From Tannerella sp. (GTDB taxonomy: Bacteria > Bacteroidota > Bacteroidia > Bacteroidales > Tannerellaceae), in assembly GCA_031283785.1 (NCBI GenBank), contig JAITBC010000148.1:1-6573 (forward strand): a stretch of 6,573 bases of DNA. The letters are read 5' to 3'. Under the pieces are notes generated by a model. It worked only from the letters and a program-made list of their open reading frames with translations. It was not told the origin of the DNA and searched no databases. The first letter of the stretch is position 1; each line of letters starts with the position of its first letter. Position numbers and translations under genes: made by a program. This document shows positions 6,071 through 6,573 of the stretch, in pieces.

Positions 6071-6573
6071 TTACTGCGCTTTTACCTGAATTTGCACCTT
6101 TAAGTTGCCGTTTTCATCTGTCTGTTCGGCTACTTTTTTGTTTGTGATGCGGGGAATGGGAGGCAATGCTGCATCGCTGAAGCCCGAACCGCCATATATG
6201 CCTACATCAGTGCCGTCGGTAGCCTCGTTTTTGCCTTGTGTTCCTTTAAGATGGTAGTTGCAGACAGGATTAACGCCGGTAATGGGTCCTTCAAAAATAT
6301 CTTCCCAGTCTCCTACTATTTTTATAGTGCCATAGCTTTCATCTCCCCAAACTATATTAAGCATGTTGTTACTAATGATGCAATTGCCTCCAGAATGGAT
6401 ACTACTCGGATCTACCAAAATATTGTTAGATATTTTAGAATTTGATACATTGCGGAAAGCATAACTCGAATAAGGCCACTGATAATGATAGTGCCTAACC
6501 ACATTATGATCTATTACTCCACCATTCACATCTACAATAGAGTGTAATACATTATTTGTAAAACTTACTGTAC
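6071..6573 (-). CDS. Secreted right-handed beta-helix protein, C-terminal part (5' end outside window)
   Basis: The last 166 residues of a gene that enters from the right edge are visible, ending at a TAA at 6073-6071. The frame is open from 6571 leftward, and the residues upstream of the internal GTG at 6529 (TVSFTNNVLHSIVDV) align with SVAFTNNILNSAGNI of the next gene, so that GTG is not the start. The visible part has short Asn-rich strand-turn units (NGGVIDHNVV, NSKISNNILV, NCIISNNMLN), the pattern of rungs in a right-handed parallel beta-helix. A conserved tail follows: DWEDIFEGP, NYHLKG, DGTDVGIYGG, ALPPIPRI and a final strand ending VQIQVKAQ. By eye 41 of 62 tail residues are identical to the downstream paralogue. 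Beta-helix proteins of this kind are usually exported and include polysaccharide lyases as well as non-catalytic binding proteins. No catalytic residues can be named here. The core is AT-rich (about 32-40% GC by hand count in 6361-6480) and the tail GC-richer (about 55% in 6181-6240). Confidence 0.85.
   Translation of the reverse strand, partial: TVSFTNNVLHSIVDVNGGVIDHNVVRHYHYQWPYSSYAFRNVSNSKISNNILVDPSSIHSGGNCIISNNMLNIVWGDESYGTIKIVGDWEDIFEGPITGVNPVCNYHLKGTQGKNEATDGTDVGIYGGSGFSDAALPPIPRITNKKVAEQTDENGNLKVQIQVKAQ

Noticed and set aside
6527..6529. GTG as start codon of the right-hand beta-helix gene
   Set aside because: The frame stays open to the window edge and the 14 upstream residues align with the paralogue, so this GTG codes for an internal Val.

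Overview
The window reads as one minus-strand gene cluster from a member of the Bacteroidota, most likely the order Bacteroidales. The evidence is: signal peptides that end in Ala-Gln, translation starts without a Shine-Dalgarno site but with A-rich leaders, moderate to low GC, and the mixture of right-handed beta-helix, YWFDD-type, Ig-like and cadherin-like modules common in exported proteins of that phylum. The genus cannot be told from the sequence.

Read in the direction of transcription (right to left) there are three genes. (1) 6573-6071 is the C-terminal part of a secreted beta-helix protein that runs off the right edge. (2) 6046-5111 is a complete 311-residue paralogue of it, with a signal peptide. 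(3) 5095-1 is a very large exported protein of at least 1698 residues that is open from its start codon to the left edge. The gaps are only 24 and 15 nt, no promoter or terminator is visible between the genes, and they probably form one operon. Essentially every base is coding. The forward-strand open frames are antisense shadows.

The large protein is strongly modular: signal peptide (1-20); eight YWFDD/YWYND repeats (24-561), five of them exactly 65 residues long; two Ig-like domains (562-779); a pre-hydrolase beta domain (780-917); an alpha/beta-hydrolase of lipase type with a complete candidate triad Ser1010, Asp1267 and His1297 (918-1312); a linker; an Ig-like and a BIG2-like domain (1377-1557); and at least one and a half cadherin-like beta-sandwich repeats (1562 onward). 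The C-terminus, where a secretion or anchoring signal would lie, is outside the window.

The likely theme is an exported, probably surface-located set: two related beta-helix proteins that may bind or process a polymer, and a giant lipase/esterase carried on adhesin-like modules. The substrate and the joint function are inference. The most distinctive signals are the 195-bp tandem array with a 390-bp higher-order period, the unusual C-H-S-M-G nucleophile elbow, and the conserved tail shared by the two beta-helix paralogues despite diverged cores.
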